Part shown: positions 1 to 6,768 of the stretch, piece by piece
Numbering within the stretch: position 1 is the stretch's first letter
Layout: each line of letters opens with the position of its first letter
Source of the DNA: a virus
Virus record (IMG/VR): IMGVR_UViG_3300018420_000025
Span: 1-52,665 of that record
Length of the DNA stretch: 52,665 nucleotides
Direction: 5' to 3' (one strand)
Notes under the pieces: model-generated
Databases searched by the model: none
What the model was told of the DNA's origin: nothing
Seen by the model: the letters and a program-made list of their open reading frames with translations, nothing else
Translations under genes and position numbers: made by a program

Positions 1-1668
1 ATGCGATCGCTACAGTTCAGCGGAAAGCCGATTGAAATTAGTCCAAACCGTTTATACAACTGTAGCTACCTTCCTATCGACCACACTGATAGTTTTAGTG
101 AGTGTATGTTCCTTTTGCTATCTGGTTGCGGTGTTGGTTATAGCGTTCAAAAGCATCATGTAAAAAAGCTACCACATATAACTAAACCATTTAAAGGTAG
201 AACTAGAAGGTTTGTTATTGGCGATAGTATTGAAGGTTGGTCTGATTCAATAAAAGTTTTAATTAAGTCTTATTTAGGCTCTAAGAGATCATCTAAGATA
301 AAGTTTGACTTTTCTGATATTAGACCAAAGGGAGCTAGGCTTGTAACCTCTGGCGGTAAAGCACCAGGACCACAACCGTTAAAAGAGTGTTTAGTAAAAA
401 TTAAAGGTATATTAGAAAATCAAAACGATGGAGAACAATTATCAACACTTGATGTTCATGATATTATTTGTCATATTGCTGATGCTGTGCTTGCTGGTGG
501 TATTCGCCGGGCGGCTCTTATAAGTTTGTTTTCAGCTTATGACGAAGAAATGATTGCTTGTAAATCAGGTAATTGGTGGGAGACAAACCCACAAAGAGGT
601 AGGGCTAATAACTCTGCTGTATTAATGAGACATAAAATAACAAAGGAATTTTTCTTAGATCTGTGGAAACGTATTGAATTATCCGGAGCTGGTGAGCCTG
701 GCATATATTTTAATCACGATAAAGACTGGGGTACTAACCCTTGTTGTGAGATAGCTTTAAGGCCATATCAGTTCTGTAACTTGTGCGAAGTTAATGTAAG
801 TGACGTCACAAGCCAAGAAGATCTTAACAGTCGGGTTAAAGCTGCAGCCTTCATTGGCACGCTTCAAGCAGGTTATACGGAATTCCACTATCTAAGAGAA
901 ATATGGCAAGAAACAACAGAACGAGATGCGCTTATAGGTGTGTCCATGACAGGGATCGGGAGTGCCGCTGTGCTCCAGCTGGATATGAAGGCCGCTGCAA
1001 GTATCGTAAAACGAGAAAACACCCGGGTTTCAAAGTTGATAGGTATAAACAAAGCAGCACGTACAACCTGCATCAAACCAGCAGGGACTACGTCGCTAGT
1101 GCTGGGTACTTCATCAGGCATACATGCTTGGCACAACGACTATTATATAAGAAGATTAAGGGTAGGTAAAAACGAGTCTATATATAATTATCTGGTTAAA
1201 AACCACCCTGAACTTGTAGAAGATGAATATTTTAGACCACACGACACTGCTGTTATTGAGATACCACAATCAGCACCAAAAGGTTCTATATTAAGAACTG
1301 AGTCTGCTTTTGACTTATTAGAACGAGTTAAAAAAGTTGCTACCGAATGGGTTAAACCAGGTCATAGAGCTGGATCAAATACTCACAATGTGTCTGCAAC
1401 AATTAGTTTAAAAGCTGATGACTGGGAAAAGGCTGGTAAATGGATGTGGGATAACAGAAAATGTTACAATGGTTTATCTGTATTACCTTATGATGGTGGT
1501 ACATATACTCAAGCTCCTTTTGAAGATATAACTAAAAAAGAGTTTGATAAGTTAGTTAAACACTTACAAGATGTAAATTTACAAAATGTAGTTGAAGAAA
1601 CTGACGAGACTGATCTATCTGGTGAATTAGCTTGCGCTGGTGGATCTTGTGAAATAACAAGCTTATAA
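1..1668 (+). CDS. nrdJ: Adenosylcobalamin-dependent (class II) ribonucleoside-triphosphate reductase, N-terminus missing
   Basis: Reduces ribonucleotides to deoxyribonucleotides for phage DNA synthesis using coenzyme B12 as radical source. The visible 555 residues match the monomeric RTPR type. Cys248 and Glu250 in NPCCEI correspond to the thiyl-radical Cys408 and Glu410 of the Lactobacillus leichmannii enzyme. Cys259 in QFCNL lies exactly 11 residues on, like Cys419, and Cys21 in YNCSYLP fits Cys119. The tail CAGGSC (Cys545, Cys550) is the CX4C shuttle pair that is re-reduced by thioredoxin. About 100 N-terminal residues should lie left of the window, so the ATG at base 1 is probably internal. 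Bases about 661-1140 are richer in GC and use different leucine codons from the rest of the gene. It is followed after 14 bases by a small exported protein. Confidence 0.93.
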   Translation: MRSLQFSGKPIEISPNRLYNCSYLPIDHTDSFSECMFLLLSGCGVGYSVQKHHVKKLPHITKPFKGRTRRFVIGDSIEGWSDSIKVLIKSYLGSKRSSKIKFDFSDIRPKGARLVTSGGKAPGPQPLKECLVKIKGILENQNDGEQLSTLDVHDIICHIADAVLAGGIRRAALISLFSAYDEEMIACKSGNWWETNPQRGRANNSAVLMRHKITKEFFLDLWKRIELSGAGEPGIYFNHDKDWGTNPCCEIALRPYQFCNLCEVNVSDVTSQEDLNSRVKAAAFIGTLQAGYTEFHYLREIWQETTERDALIGVSMTGIGSAAVLQLDMKAAASIVKRENTRVSKLIGINKAARTTCIKPAGTTSLVLGTSSGIHAWHNDYYIRRLRVGKNESIYNYLVKNHPELVEDEYFRPHDTAVIEIPQSAPKGSILRTESAFDLLERVKKVATEWVKPGHRAGSNTHNVSATISLKADDWEKAGKWMWDNRKCYNGLSVLPYDGGTYTQAPFEDITKKEFDKLVKHLQDVNLQNVVEETDETDLSGELACAGGSCEITSL

Positions 1669-1682
1669 CTAAAACAATTATT

Positions 1683-2102
1683 ATGAACAAATTATTTTTA
1701 ACTATAGCTCTAGCTTTTATTACCAGTATAGCTTCAGCTCAGTTTTCTGTATTAACTACTTTTAACGAAGGAGTTGATTCAACATGGAACGTTACAGATA
1801 AATTAGGTATTAGTTACCAAGTAAACGATAAGCTATTAGTAGCTGTAACTAAAGATGGTGACGATGCTTATGAATTATTAGGACGTTATGATGTACACGA
1901 AGGAGTTTGGGCTACATGTATATATAACAGTTATGAAGATGAGTTAGCTGAAATAAAAGATAGGTTAGATATAGGCGTAGGTTATTCTTACTGTTTATGG
2001 AAAGCTCTTAATATTGAACCTTATTTTACAATGCCATTAAGTAAAAACGATGATGGTGAAAGAGAAGGTGAGTTTAAATTAGGAGTATCGTATAAATTTT
2101 AA
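1683..2102 (+). CDS. Small exported outer-membrane beta-barrel-like protein
   Basis: 139 residues. Residues 1-19 are a clear signal peptide (Lys3, a hydrophobic core, then ASA|Q at 17-20); Gln directly after the cleavage site is typical of Bacteroidota exported proteins. The mature part is made of alternating short beta-strand-like segments and ends in GEFKLGVSYKF. A C-terminal aromatic strand of this kind resembles the outer-membrane insertion signal of beta-barrel proteins. It follows the reductase closely and precedes a strong terminator, so the two plus-strand genes probably share a transcript. The 363-residue minus-strand protein at 10074-11165 ends similarly (FKLGVNYVIF). Role unknown; altering the infected cell's surface (receptor masking, superinfection exclusion) is only an inference. 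The start has no Shine-Dalgarno sequence. Confidence 0.7.
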   Translation: MNKLFLTIALAFITSIASAQFSVLTTFNEGVDSTWNVTDKLGISYQVNDKLLVAVTKDGDDAYELLGRYDVHEGVWATCIYNSYEDELAEIKDRLDIGVGYSYCLWKALNIEPYFTMPLSKNDDGEREGEFKLGVSYKF

Positions 2103-2122
2103 CATCATATTATTAAATAAAT

Positions 2123-2149
2123 AAAGGGAGCTTTCGCTCCCTTTTTTTT
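2123..2149. terminator. Hairpin terminator between convergent operons
   Basis: GGGAGC (2126-2131), a TTTC loop, GCTCCC (2136-2141), then eight T residues on the plus strand; AAA before the stem can pair with the first Ts. This is a textbook intrinsic terminator for the plus-strand genes. Read on the minus strand the loop is GAAA (a stable GNRA loop) and the tail is TTTATTTATT, so it may also stop the long minus-strand transcript, whose last gene ends 16 bases away. Confidence 0.88.
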
Positions 2150-2164
2150 ATAACTAAATATTTG

Positions 2165-2641
2165 TTATGCAACAACAGAAGCTACAAATACTTCCATTTG
2201 TACAGCAGCAGCTGCTGAATCAGCAATAATAGACTCTAAATTATTTAGTGTAGTTATTATAGTAGCCGCATCATCATCAACAGCAATACCATCGCTCGGT
2301 GATCCCATAATAAAACTTTTACCAGCTTCTAATAGTATAGTAGCTGAAGCATCTGCCGCGGAATCATCTTCATCAACATCAACCTGTAGTGATAAGTTTA
2401 TAGGATTACTACTATCAAGATTTGTGCATCTAATATACTTTACGTTTTCTACGTCAAGAGAAGAATCAGAAGCACCAACTGTAGCATGAAAATTTACTAA
2501 CGTAGTATCAGTATTAGCTGGTACTGTTATAATTCTATGATAAACATCATCAACACCAGCTACAGTCAGCGTGTTTGTTGATCCTCTAGCCGCGCCGTTT
2601 AATGTGACGCTTTCTGTAATTGTAACCGTTAAGTCTGCCAT
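2165..2641 (-). CDS. Beta-rich virion-type protein, last gene of the late block
   Basis: 158 residues, starting MADLTVTITESVTLNG, rich in Thr, Val, Ser, Ala and Asp with no catalytic motif, signal peptide or membrane segment. The N-terminal strand pattern and a central GKSFIMG segment resemble the neighbouring proteins at 3466-3867 and 3894-4286 (which have GNSVIG and GKSFSEL at similar places), so the three look like diverged copies of one beta-sandwich protein. Such proteins are common in marine phage structural modules and usually decorate the capsid or fibres, but no specific function can be read here. It is the final gene before the terminator. Confidence 0.6.
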   Translation of the reverse strand: MADLTVTITESVTLNGAARGSTNTLTVAGVDDVYHRIITVPANTDTTLVNFHATVGASDSSLDVENVKYIRCTNLDSSNPINLSLQVDVDEDDSAADASATILLEAGKSFIMGSPSDGIAVDDDAATIITTLNNLESIIADSAAAAVQMEVFVASVVA

Positions 2642-2651
2642 ATTTGTTTTT

Positions 2652-3107
2652 TTATATTACTTTGTATTTTGTTTTACCATCTTTTCGATAAGCTTTTAAA
2701 CATCTATTTCTGTTTTTATCAGGTGATACATAACTAATATGCACCCAGTCAGGATTATCATTATTACCAAACTCCCATATCATTTGATCAAAGTCTAAGT
2801 TTTCTTTTATCCACCAATACATCTCAGCGTTCGTAGCCTTACCGTATGTATCGTCTATATCAATAGCTTGACCTTTACAATGTTGTGATTTAGTTGAACC
2901 ACCAATAGCTTTATTTAAATCAGGTGATCTAAAAAAGCTATTAACTTTTATTGGTCCATTTATAAATATCCTAAGCGGTTCGAACACTTTTTCGGCAACA
3001 AGCTTCATATTCGCTAACTGCTCTTCATTGGGTTCATTGTCTATGCCTTTACGTATAGCTGTTATACTATGTATACCTTCTTTATATGAAATATGTTTAC
3101 TAATCAT
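2652..3107 (-). CDS. M15-family peptidase, probable endolysin (peptidoglycan-cleaving)
   Basis: 151 residues with the complete zinc site of the M15 D-Ala-D-Ala carboxypeptidase / L-Ala-D-Glu endopeptidase fold: SFFRSPDLNKAIGGS (57-71), then SQHCKGQAIDID with His76 and Asp83, and WVH with His123. These three residues bind zinc in the family. It is a single-domain enzyme of typical size and lacks a signal peptide, so release to the cell wall would depend on the holin encoded elsewhere in the block. Its ATG overlaps the TGA of the gene downstream in the sense ATGA, implying translational coupling. It sits among virion proteins, so a virion-associated role is possible, but lysis is the more usual one. 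Confidence 0.88.
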   Translation of the reverse strand: MISKHISYKEGIHSITAIRKGIDNEPNEEQLANMKLVAEKVFEPLRIFINGPIKVNSFFRSPDLNKAIGGSTKSQHCKGQAIDIDDTYGKATNAEMYWWIKENLDFDQMIWEFGNNDNPDWVHISYVSPDKNRNRCLKAYRKDGKTKYKVI

Positions 3108-3454
3108 GTGCTTATTATTACGTCTACATCTTTATTACTAGTACTTATTCTTAAAAAAAGACTATCGTTTCCAACTGTTGTTTTTAAGTTTATATCTTTC
3201 ATATCTACAAAAAAACGAGTACCATGAGTAATAGTGTGGTCTTTTATAATAAAAAACTCACTTCCATTGTTGTTTATAAATAAAGAAACATCAACGTCAC
3301 CACTAGCAGCAGAGTTAGCAATATTAATAGATTTTAATTTAGGAGCATTAGCACCAGCTTGTATTATCTCAAAATCTTCAGGCGCACTACTAGTAGTATG
3401 CTTCTGTAATCTTTCAAGTTTTACGCCCGGCGAAGGTAATGGTTGCGGTGCCAT
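3104..3454 (-). CDS. Small beta-rich virion-type protein
   Basis: 116 residues. A Pro-rich start (MAPQPLPSPGVKLERLQ) leads into alternating strands: SGDVDVSLFINN, EFFIIKDHTI, TRFFVDMKDINL, DSLFLRISTSNKDVDVIIS. This strand-by-strand pattern of a small beta-sandwich is familiar from marine phage structural gene clusters, where such proteins decorate the head or fibres. There is no signal peptide or enzyme motif. It is coupled to the M15 peptidase by an ATGA overlap and lies 11 bases from the next paralogous structural gene. The assignment as a structural protein comes from composition and position only. Confidence 0.6.
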   Translation of the reverse strand: MAPQPLPSPGVKLERLQKHTTSSAPEDFEIIQAGANAPKLKSINIANSAASGDVDVSLFINNNGSEFFIIKDHTITHGTRFFVDMKDINLKTTVGNDSLFLRISTSNKDVDVIIST

Positions 3455-3465
3455 TTATATAACTA

Positions 3466-3867
3466 TTAAGCCGCTTGATATATAATTACGTATTCTAACT
3501 CCATATTAGTTGTGCTAGAACTTATATCAATATCTTCTTCACCTTCATAAGGTATGAATAAGTAATCACCACCATATAATCTACCTATAACACTATTACC
3601 ACTAGCTATAGTTACAGTAAAATAATCAGTTGTAGAAGTACCTACATTTTTAATAAATACTCTAGCGTGAGTGTTATCATCATAATCACCTGCACTTATA
3701 AGAGTAGTATCACTTTGAGCAGCTGCGTATTTTCTTCTTTCGTGTTTTTGTTGATCTAATCCTATAGTAGTTCCTGCTTTATAAAGCGTAGAGCTAGAAG
3801 ATATAGACAAAGAGTTGCTGGAAAGATCAGAACTGCTAAGTGTTAAAGTTGCTGTTGTTGTTGCCAT
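3466..3867 (-). CDS. Beta-rich virion-type protein (paralogue of the adjacent gene)
   Basis: 133 residues, beginning MATTTATLTLSSSDLSSNSL, nearly the same opening as the neighbour at 3894-4286 (MATLTATLTLSSTDAASDV). Both then carry a segment on hydration-prone strands, a GNSV/GKSF turn and a YLFIPY or FLFVPV strand at about residue 100. This supports a local duplication of one structural gene. No signal peptide, no cysteine and no catalytic motif. Probable capsid- or fibre-associated protein; no more precise role can be read. Confidence 0.6.
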   Translation of the reverse strand: MATTTATLTLSSSDLSSNSLSISSSSTLYKAGTTIGLDQQKHERRKYAAAQSDTTLISAGDYDDNTHARVFIKNVGTSTTDYFTVTIASGNSVIGRLYGGDYLFIPYEGEEDIDISSSTTNMELEYVIIYQAA

Positions 3868-3893
3868 TTGTTATTATTGTTTTAATTGTTAAT

Positions 3894-4286
3894 TTATCCT
3901 TTTGTAAAATAAGCATATTCTGCTACAATAGTACCAGATGTTGCTTCTAGTTGTACGGCTACACTACCTGAGTTTTGTCCAACAGGTACAAATAAAAACT
4001 CTTCAGCAGCTAATTCAGAAAATGATTTACCATTTTCTATTTCTACTTGTAGTGTTTGTGAAGTACCAACATCACTAGCGTCTTTACCAGTGTGTCTTAA
4101 AAACAAGTACCTATTACTACTATGTGATGGTAATATTATTGTGTTACCACCTGTTGTATCTGCAGCTATTTTACTTAATCCTACTTGAGGATCAGTAATT
4201 GTTAAGCTGTCTGTTACTGTAAAATCTATTACATCGCTAGCTGCGTCTGTACTTGATAATGTTAATGTTGCTGTTAATGTAGCCAT
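3894..4286 (-). CDS. Beta-rich virion-type protein (paralogue pair member)
   Basis: 130 residues, Thr/Ser/Ala-rich, beta-strand-like throughout, with EEFLFVPVGQNSGSVAVQLE near the end matching GGDYLFIPYEGEEDIDISS of the next gene. The start is preceded by a run of TAAATAAATAAAT, an A/T-only leader without Shine-Dalgarno, as at the 1393-residue adhesin. It follows the secreted repeat protein by two bases. Most likely a minor virion protein; function unproven. Confidence 0.6.
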   Translation of the reverse strand: MATLTATLTLSSTDAASDVIDFTVTDSLTITDPQVGLSKIAADTTGGNTIILPSHSSNRYLFLRHTGKDASDVGTSQTLQVEIENGKSFSELAAEEFLFVPVGQNSGSVAVQLEATSGTIVAEYAYFTKG

Positions 4287-4288
4287 AT

Positions 4289-6151
4289 TTATTTATTTAT
4301 TAATTTTTCTACAGTACCGTCATCGTATATGTAGAGTAAAAGTTTATTTTTATTTATTATTGCAGGTCTACCTAGTAGATCTGTTATCATTAGTAGTTTT
4401 TTATTACCTCGCTTAAATAATGGTCCTGACCAACCATTAAAACAGTGGTCATATGTAGCCTGACATATTGTGTCCCACTCGTTTTCACAGCAATAATTAT
4501 CTACGCTTATAACCCATGAGTAACACTCATCGTTTAACCAATAAGGATTACCAGGTCCTGTTATACACTCCGCCGCATACAAGCAGGAAGCTGGATCGTC
4601 AACGTTAGCGGTAACATCATAATTGTACGCACCGTTATCCATACATCCATAAACCACTTCAATACACGAACCATTATCAGTATTAGCCAGCGAATCATAG
4701 TTAAGAGCAGTGCTATCCATGCAACCATAAATATAATCAATACAGCTAAAATCTTCTGTGTTTGCTTCCGGGTTGTAGTTAAGCATGCTAGGATCAGTAC
4801 AACCGTAAATGTAAGGCACGCAAGAATTATTGTCTGCATTTGCTAGTGGATTAAAGTTAAACATTGTTGAGTCTGTACAGCCAAACACGTAAGGCAAACA
4901 ACTACCATCATCAGCGTTAGCTAACGGATTATAGTTAAACATTGTTGGATCAGTGCATCCATACAAAAATGCTATACACGTATCAGCCGTATTAGCGTTG
5001 GGGTTGTAGTTATAAGCAAGTGGCTGCATACACCCGTATATAACCGGTATACAACCGCCGTTATCTATATTAGCGGTAGTATCATAATTAAAAGCTGTTG
5101 AATCAGTACAACCCCATATAGCTAAAGTATTACAACTACCATCGTTATAGTCAGCTGTAAAACCTTGCGTATAATATTCTAAATAACCAGAGTTAGTACA
5201 ACCTGGCGCATAATAACAACTACCGTCGTCTGTGTTAACTGTATCTATATAGTTTACTGCTAAACTATCCATACAGCCAAATGTTTTTTCTACGCACAAG
5301 TTACCACAATATGTTGGTGTTTTATATTTATACATTGGTTGTATAAATGGTGGTAACACTTCTATTATTATATTACCTAGTGGATTAGTAAGTTTAAATC
5401 CACAATGTGGTGTTGTTAACTGTGCTTGTGCTGTTACATAAAACCTAAACTCTACTGTTTGTGGTGCGTTTAAATTTATTGTAAAGTCTTTTGTGTAAGC
5501 AGTTGTATCTAAATAAAACTGCTGTACGTTTGTATCTTGTGTTACTTCTAAGTAAGAACCTACCCAACCATCACCTATTAAATCATATAGTGTTAAGGTA
5601 AAATCACAGTTAGGTACTAAAGCCATAGTGTTGGCTAATGAGTCGTAATTGTACATTGTTGAATCAGTACAACCAAAAACTCGCAGAGTAGTGCATGAAC
5701 CGTCATCTGTATCAGCTAGAGGATTAAACTCTATGTACATCGGATCCATGCACCCCGGTATGGGAGGACAACCATCTGATACAAATACATGTATTGAGTC
5801 ATTACCAAAAGCTGGATCATCACCATATACTAGTGTATCATTACATTGTATAACATAATATGAACCATCTAAACCACCCCAGAGCGCTCCGTTTAGCCCA
5901 TCACCGTATGAATCATATATAATAAACGTTAGATCGCCTTCTGGTAAGCATCTCTGCTCCACTACTGAAGCATAATCAGGTTGAGAACCATAACCAACAC
6001 CGTAAGTTAATAACGCACCAGAAGTATCGTAAATACCCCAACTAGTTTCACTTTGATATTGATCTAAATTTATTACAATAGTAGTTGGTACACAATTTGG
6101 CTGTGCAAACGTTATTATTGGTAATAAAACTAATAATAAAATTCTAATCAT
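4289..6151 (-). CDS. Secreted DDGSC-repeat protein with T9SS-type C-terminal sorting domain
   Basis: 620 residues from the chosen ATG; an in-frame ATG four codons earlier (base 6163) is possible, but the chosen one makes an ATGA overlap with the upstream gene and a clean signal peptide (MIRILLLVLLPIITFA|Q). The N-terminal part has two DSYGDGLNG / DLIGDGWVG style beta domains. These are followed by about ten copies of a GCTDSxxxNYDxxANxDDGSC repeat (acidic, paired cysteines), then a CCENEWDTICQATYDHC motif. The last 45 residues (KKLLMITDLLGRP ... LLLYIYDDGTVEKLI) look like the C-terminal sorting domain by which Bacteroidota type IX secretion exports proteins and anchors them to the cell surface. 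Such architecture is normal for host adhesins and unusual in a phage late operon. Function unknown; surface adhesion or receptor masking is inference. Confidence 0.8.
   Translation of the reverse strand: MIRILLLVLLPIITFAQPNCVPTTIVINLDQYQSETSWGIYDTSGALLTYGVGYGSQPDYASVVEQRCLPEGDLTFIIYDSYGDGLNGALWGGLDGSYYVIQCNDTLVYGDDPAFGNDSIHVFVSDGCPPIPGCMDPMYIEFNPLADTDDGSCTTLRVFGCTDSTMYNYDSLANTMALVPNCDFTLTLYDLIGDGWVGSYLEVTQDTNVQQFYLDTTAYTKDFTINLNAPQTVEFRFYVTAQAQLTTPHCGFKLTNPLGNIIIEVLPPFIQPMYKYKTPTYCGNLCVEKTFGCMDSLAVNYIDTVNTDDGSCYYAPGCTNSGYLEYYTQGFTADYNDGSCNTLAIWGCTDSTAFNYDTTANIDNGGCIPVIYGCMQPLAYNYNPNANTADTCIAFLYGCTDPTMFNYNPLANADDGSCLPYVFGCTDSTMFNFNPLANADNNSCVPYIYGCTDPSMLNYNPEANTEDFSCIDYIYGCMDSTALNYDSLANTDNGSCIEVVYGCMDNGAYNYDVTANVDDPASCLYAAECITGPGNPYWLNDECYSWVISVDNYCCENEWDTICQATYDHCFNGWSGPLFKRGNKKLLMITDLLGRPAIINKNKLLLYIYDDGTVEKLINK
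4555..5770 (-). repeat. Coding DDGSC repeats in the secreted protein
   Basis: About ten imperfect units of roughly 25 residues, each with GC(T/M)D at the start and DDGSC or a variant (DNGSC, EDFSC, DNNSC) at the end, plus a separate earlier unit. Some DNA units are more similar to one another than to the rest, suggesting recent expansion by unequal exchange. The Asp-rich loops resemble calcium-binding thrombospondin-3-like motifs, which is an inference from sequence only. Confidence 0.8.
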
Positions 6152-6426
6152 TTTTCTCCACATTTTTTCTTTGGATTATTCACCTGTCTCCAGTCTTCTT
6201 TCTGAAACCAGTCGCGTAATGTAGCACCTTTTTTACGAGCACCTTTTACGTTTGTTTTTGAAGAACGTCTATATTTACCAGCTTTACCAGACTTTTGTTT
6301 AGCAGCAACTAAACGTTGTCTTTCTTTTTTGCTCATACTAGCAATTTTAGCGGCAGGTAAACACGTTTTACGCGTACCGCCGCCTTTTTGCTTTTTCTTT
6401 ATAGGATTGTTCTTCTGAACGTACAC
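6148..6426 (-). CDS. Small basic protein with conserved KTCLPAAK / LRDWF signature
   Basis: 92 residues, strongly positive (many Lys and Arg). It opens with MYVQKNNPIKKK, then KTCLPAAKIASMSKKERQ, KRSSKT-like and GATLRDWFQKEDWRQV, and ends KKKCGEK. The core resembles a family of small basic proteins that I remember from large and marine viruses, but I cannot name it with certainty. The N-terminal NNPxKK tag is shared with the protein at 7821-8087. No membrane segment or enzyme motif. Located in a run of eight basic proteins; a DNA-binding role inside the capsid or in the infected cell is an inference. Confidence 0.65.
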   Translation of the reverse strand: MYVQKNNPIKKKQKGGGTRKTCLPAAKIASMSKKERQRLVAAKQKSGKAGKYRRSSKTNVKGARKKGATLRDWFQKEDWRQVNNPKKKCGEK

Positions 6427-6428
6427 TA

Positions 6429-6767
6429 TTACTTCTTTTTCATTTTCATACCAGCAGCTTTCTTCATCATCATAGCTGCTTTCTTCATCATCATACCTGA
6501 TTTTTTAAGTTTCATAGCCGACTCTTTCTTAAGTTTCATAGCAGCTTTTTTCATAGTTGCAGCTGAGTCTTTCATTTTTTTCATTTTCATAGCTGAAGCT
6601 TTTTTCATTTTCATTGCAGCTTTTTTCATTTTAGTAGCGGCCATATCATTTTTACCTTTACCATCTACAGCAAAATCAGGAACCATTTTACCATCAGGTC
6701 CTTTTACCATTTTCATTTTGTTTTTAGCTGGTGACTTTTTAGCCATTTTTGTTGGTGCTTTTTTCAT
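6429..6767 (-). CDS. Lys/Met-rich histone-like protein
   Basis: 112 residues of very low complexity. After MKKAPTKMAKKSPAKNK and a short non-repetitive stretch (VKGPDGKMVPDF), the remaining two thirds consist of Lys, Met and Ala in repeats such as KKAAMKMKK. This extreme cationic composition is like the tails of histone H1-type or HU-type DNA-condensing proteins, while the methionine content is unusual. The opposite strand forms a long but meaningless open frame because of the repeat. Probably binds nucleic acid; packing of the genome in the head is a guess. It ends two bases from the next gene. Confidence 0.7.
   Translation of the reverse strand: MKKAPTKMAKKSPAKNKMKMVKGPDGKMVPDFAVDGKGKNDMAATKMKKAAMKMKKASAMKMKKMKDSAATMKKAAMKLKKESAMKLKKSGMMMKKAAMMMKKAAGMKMKKK
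6430..6650 (-). repeat. Low-complexity Lys/Met coding repeat
   Basis: Imperfect repeats of codons for AAMKMKK and AMKLKK make up the 3' two thirds of the basic protein gene. The DNA shows recurring TTTCAT and CATCATC blocks on the plus strand, so slippage or recombination could change the copy number. Confidence 0.75.
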
Positions 6768-6768
6768 T

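Noticed and set aside
888-1169. Two short open frames (888-1136 minus, 903-1169 plus) within the reductase
   Set aside because: They arise because of higher GC and fewer stops in this segment of the reductase gene. The reductase frame has all catalytic residues, so these are shadows.
4561-4839. Minus-strand open frame of 92 codons inside the secreted repeat protein
   Set aside because: Alternative frame of the DDGSC repeats, hydrophobic low complexity, no separate start.
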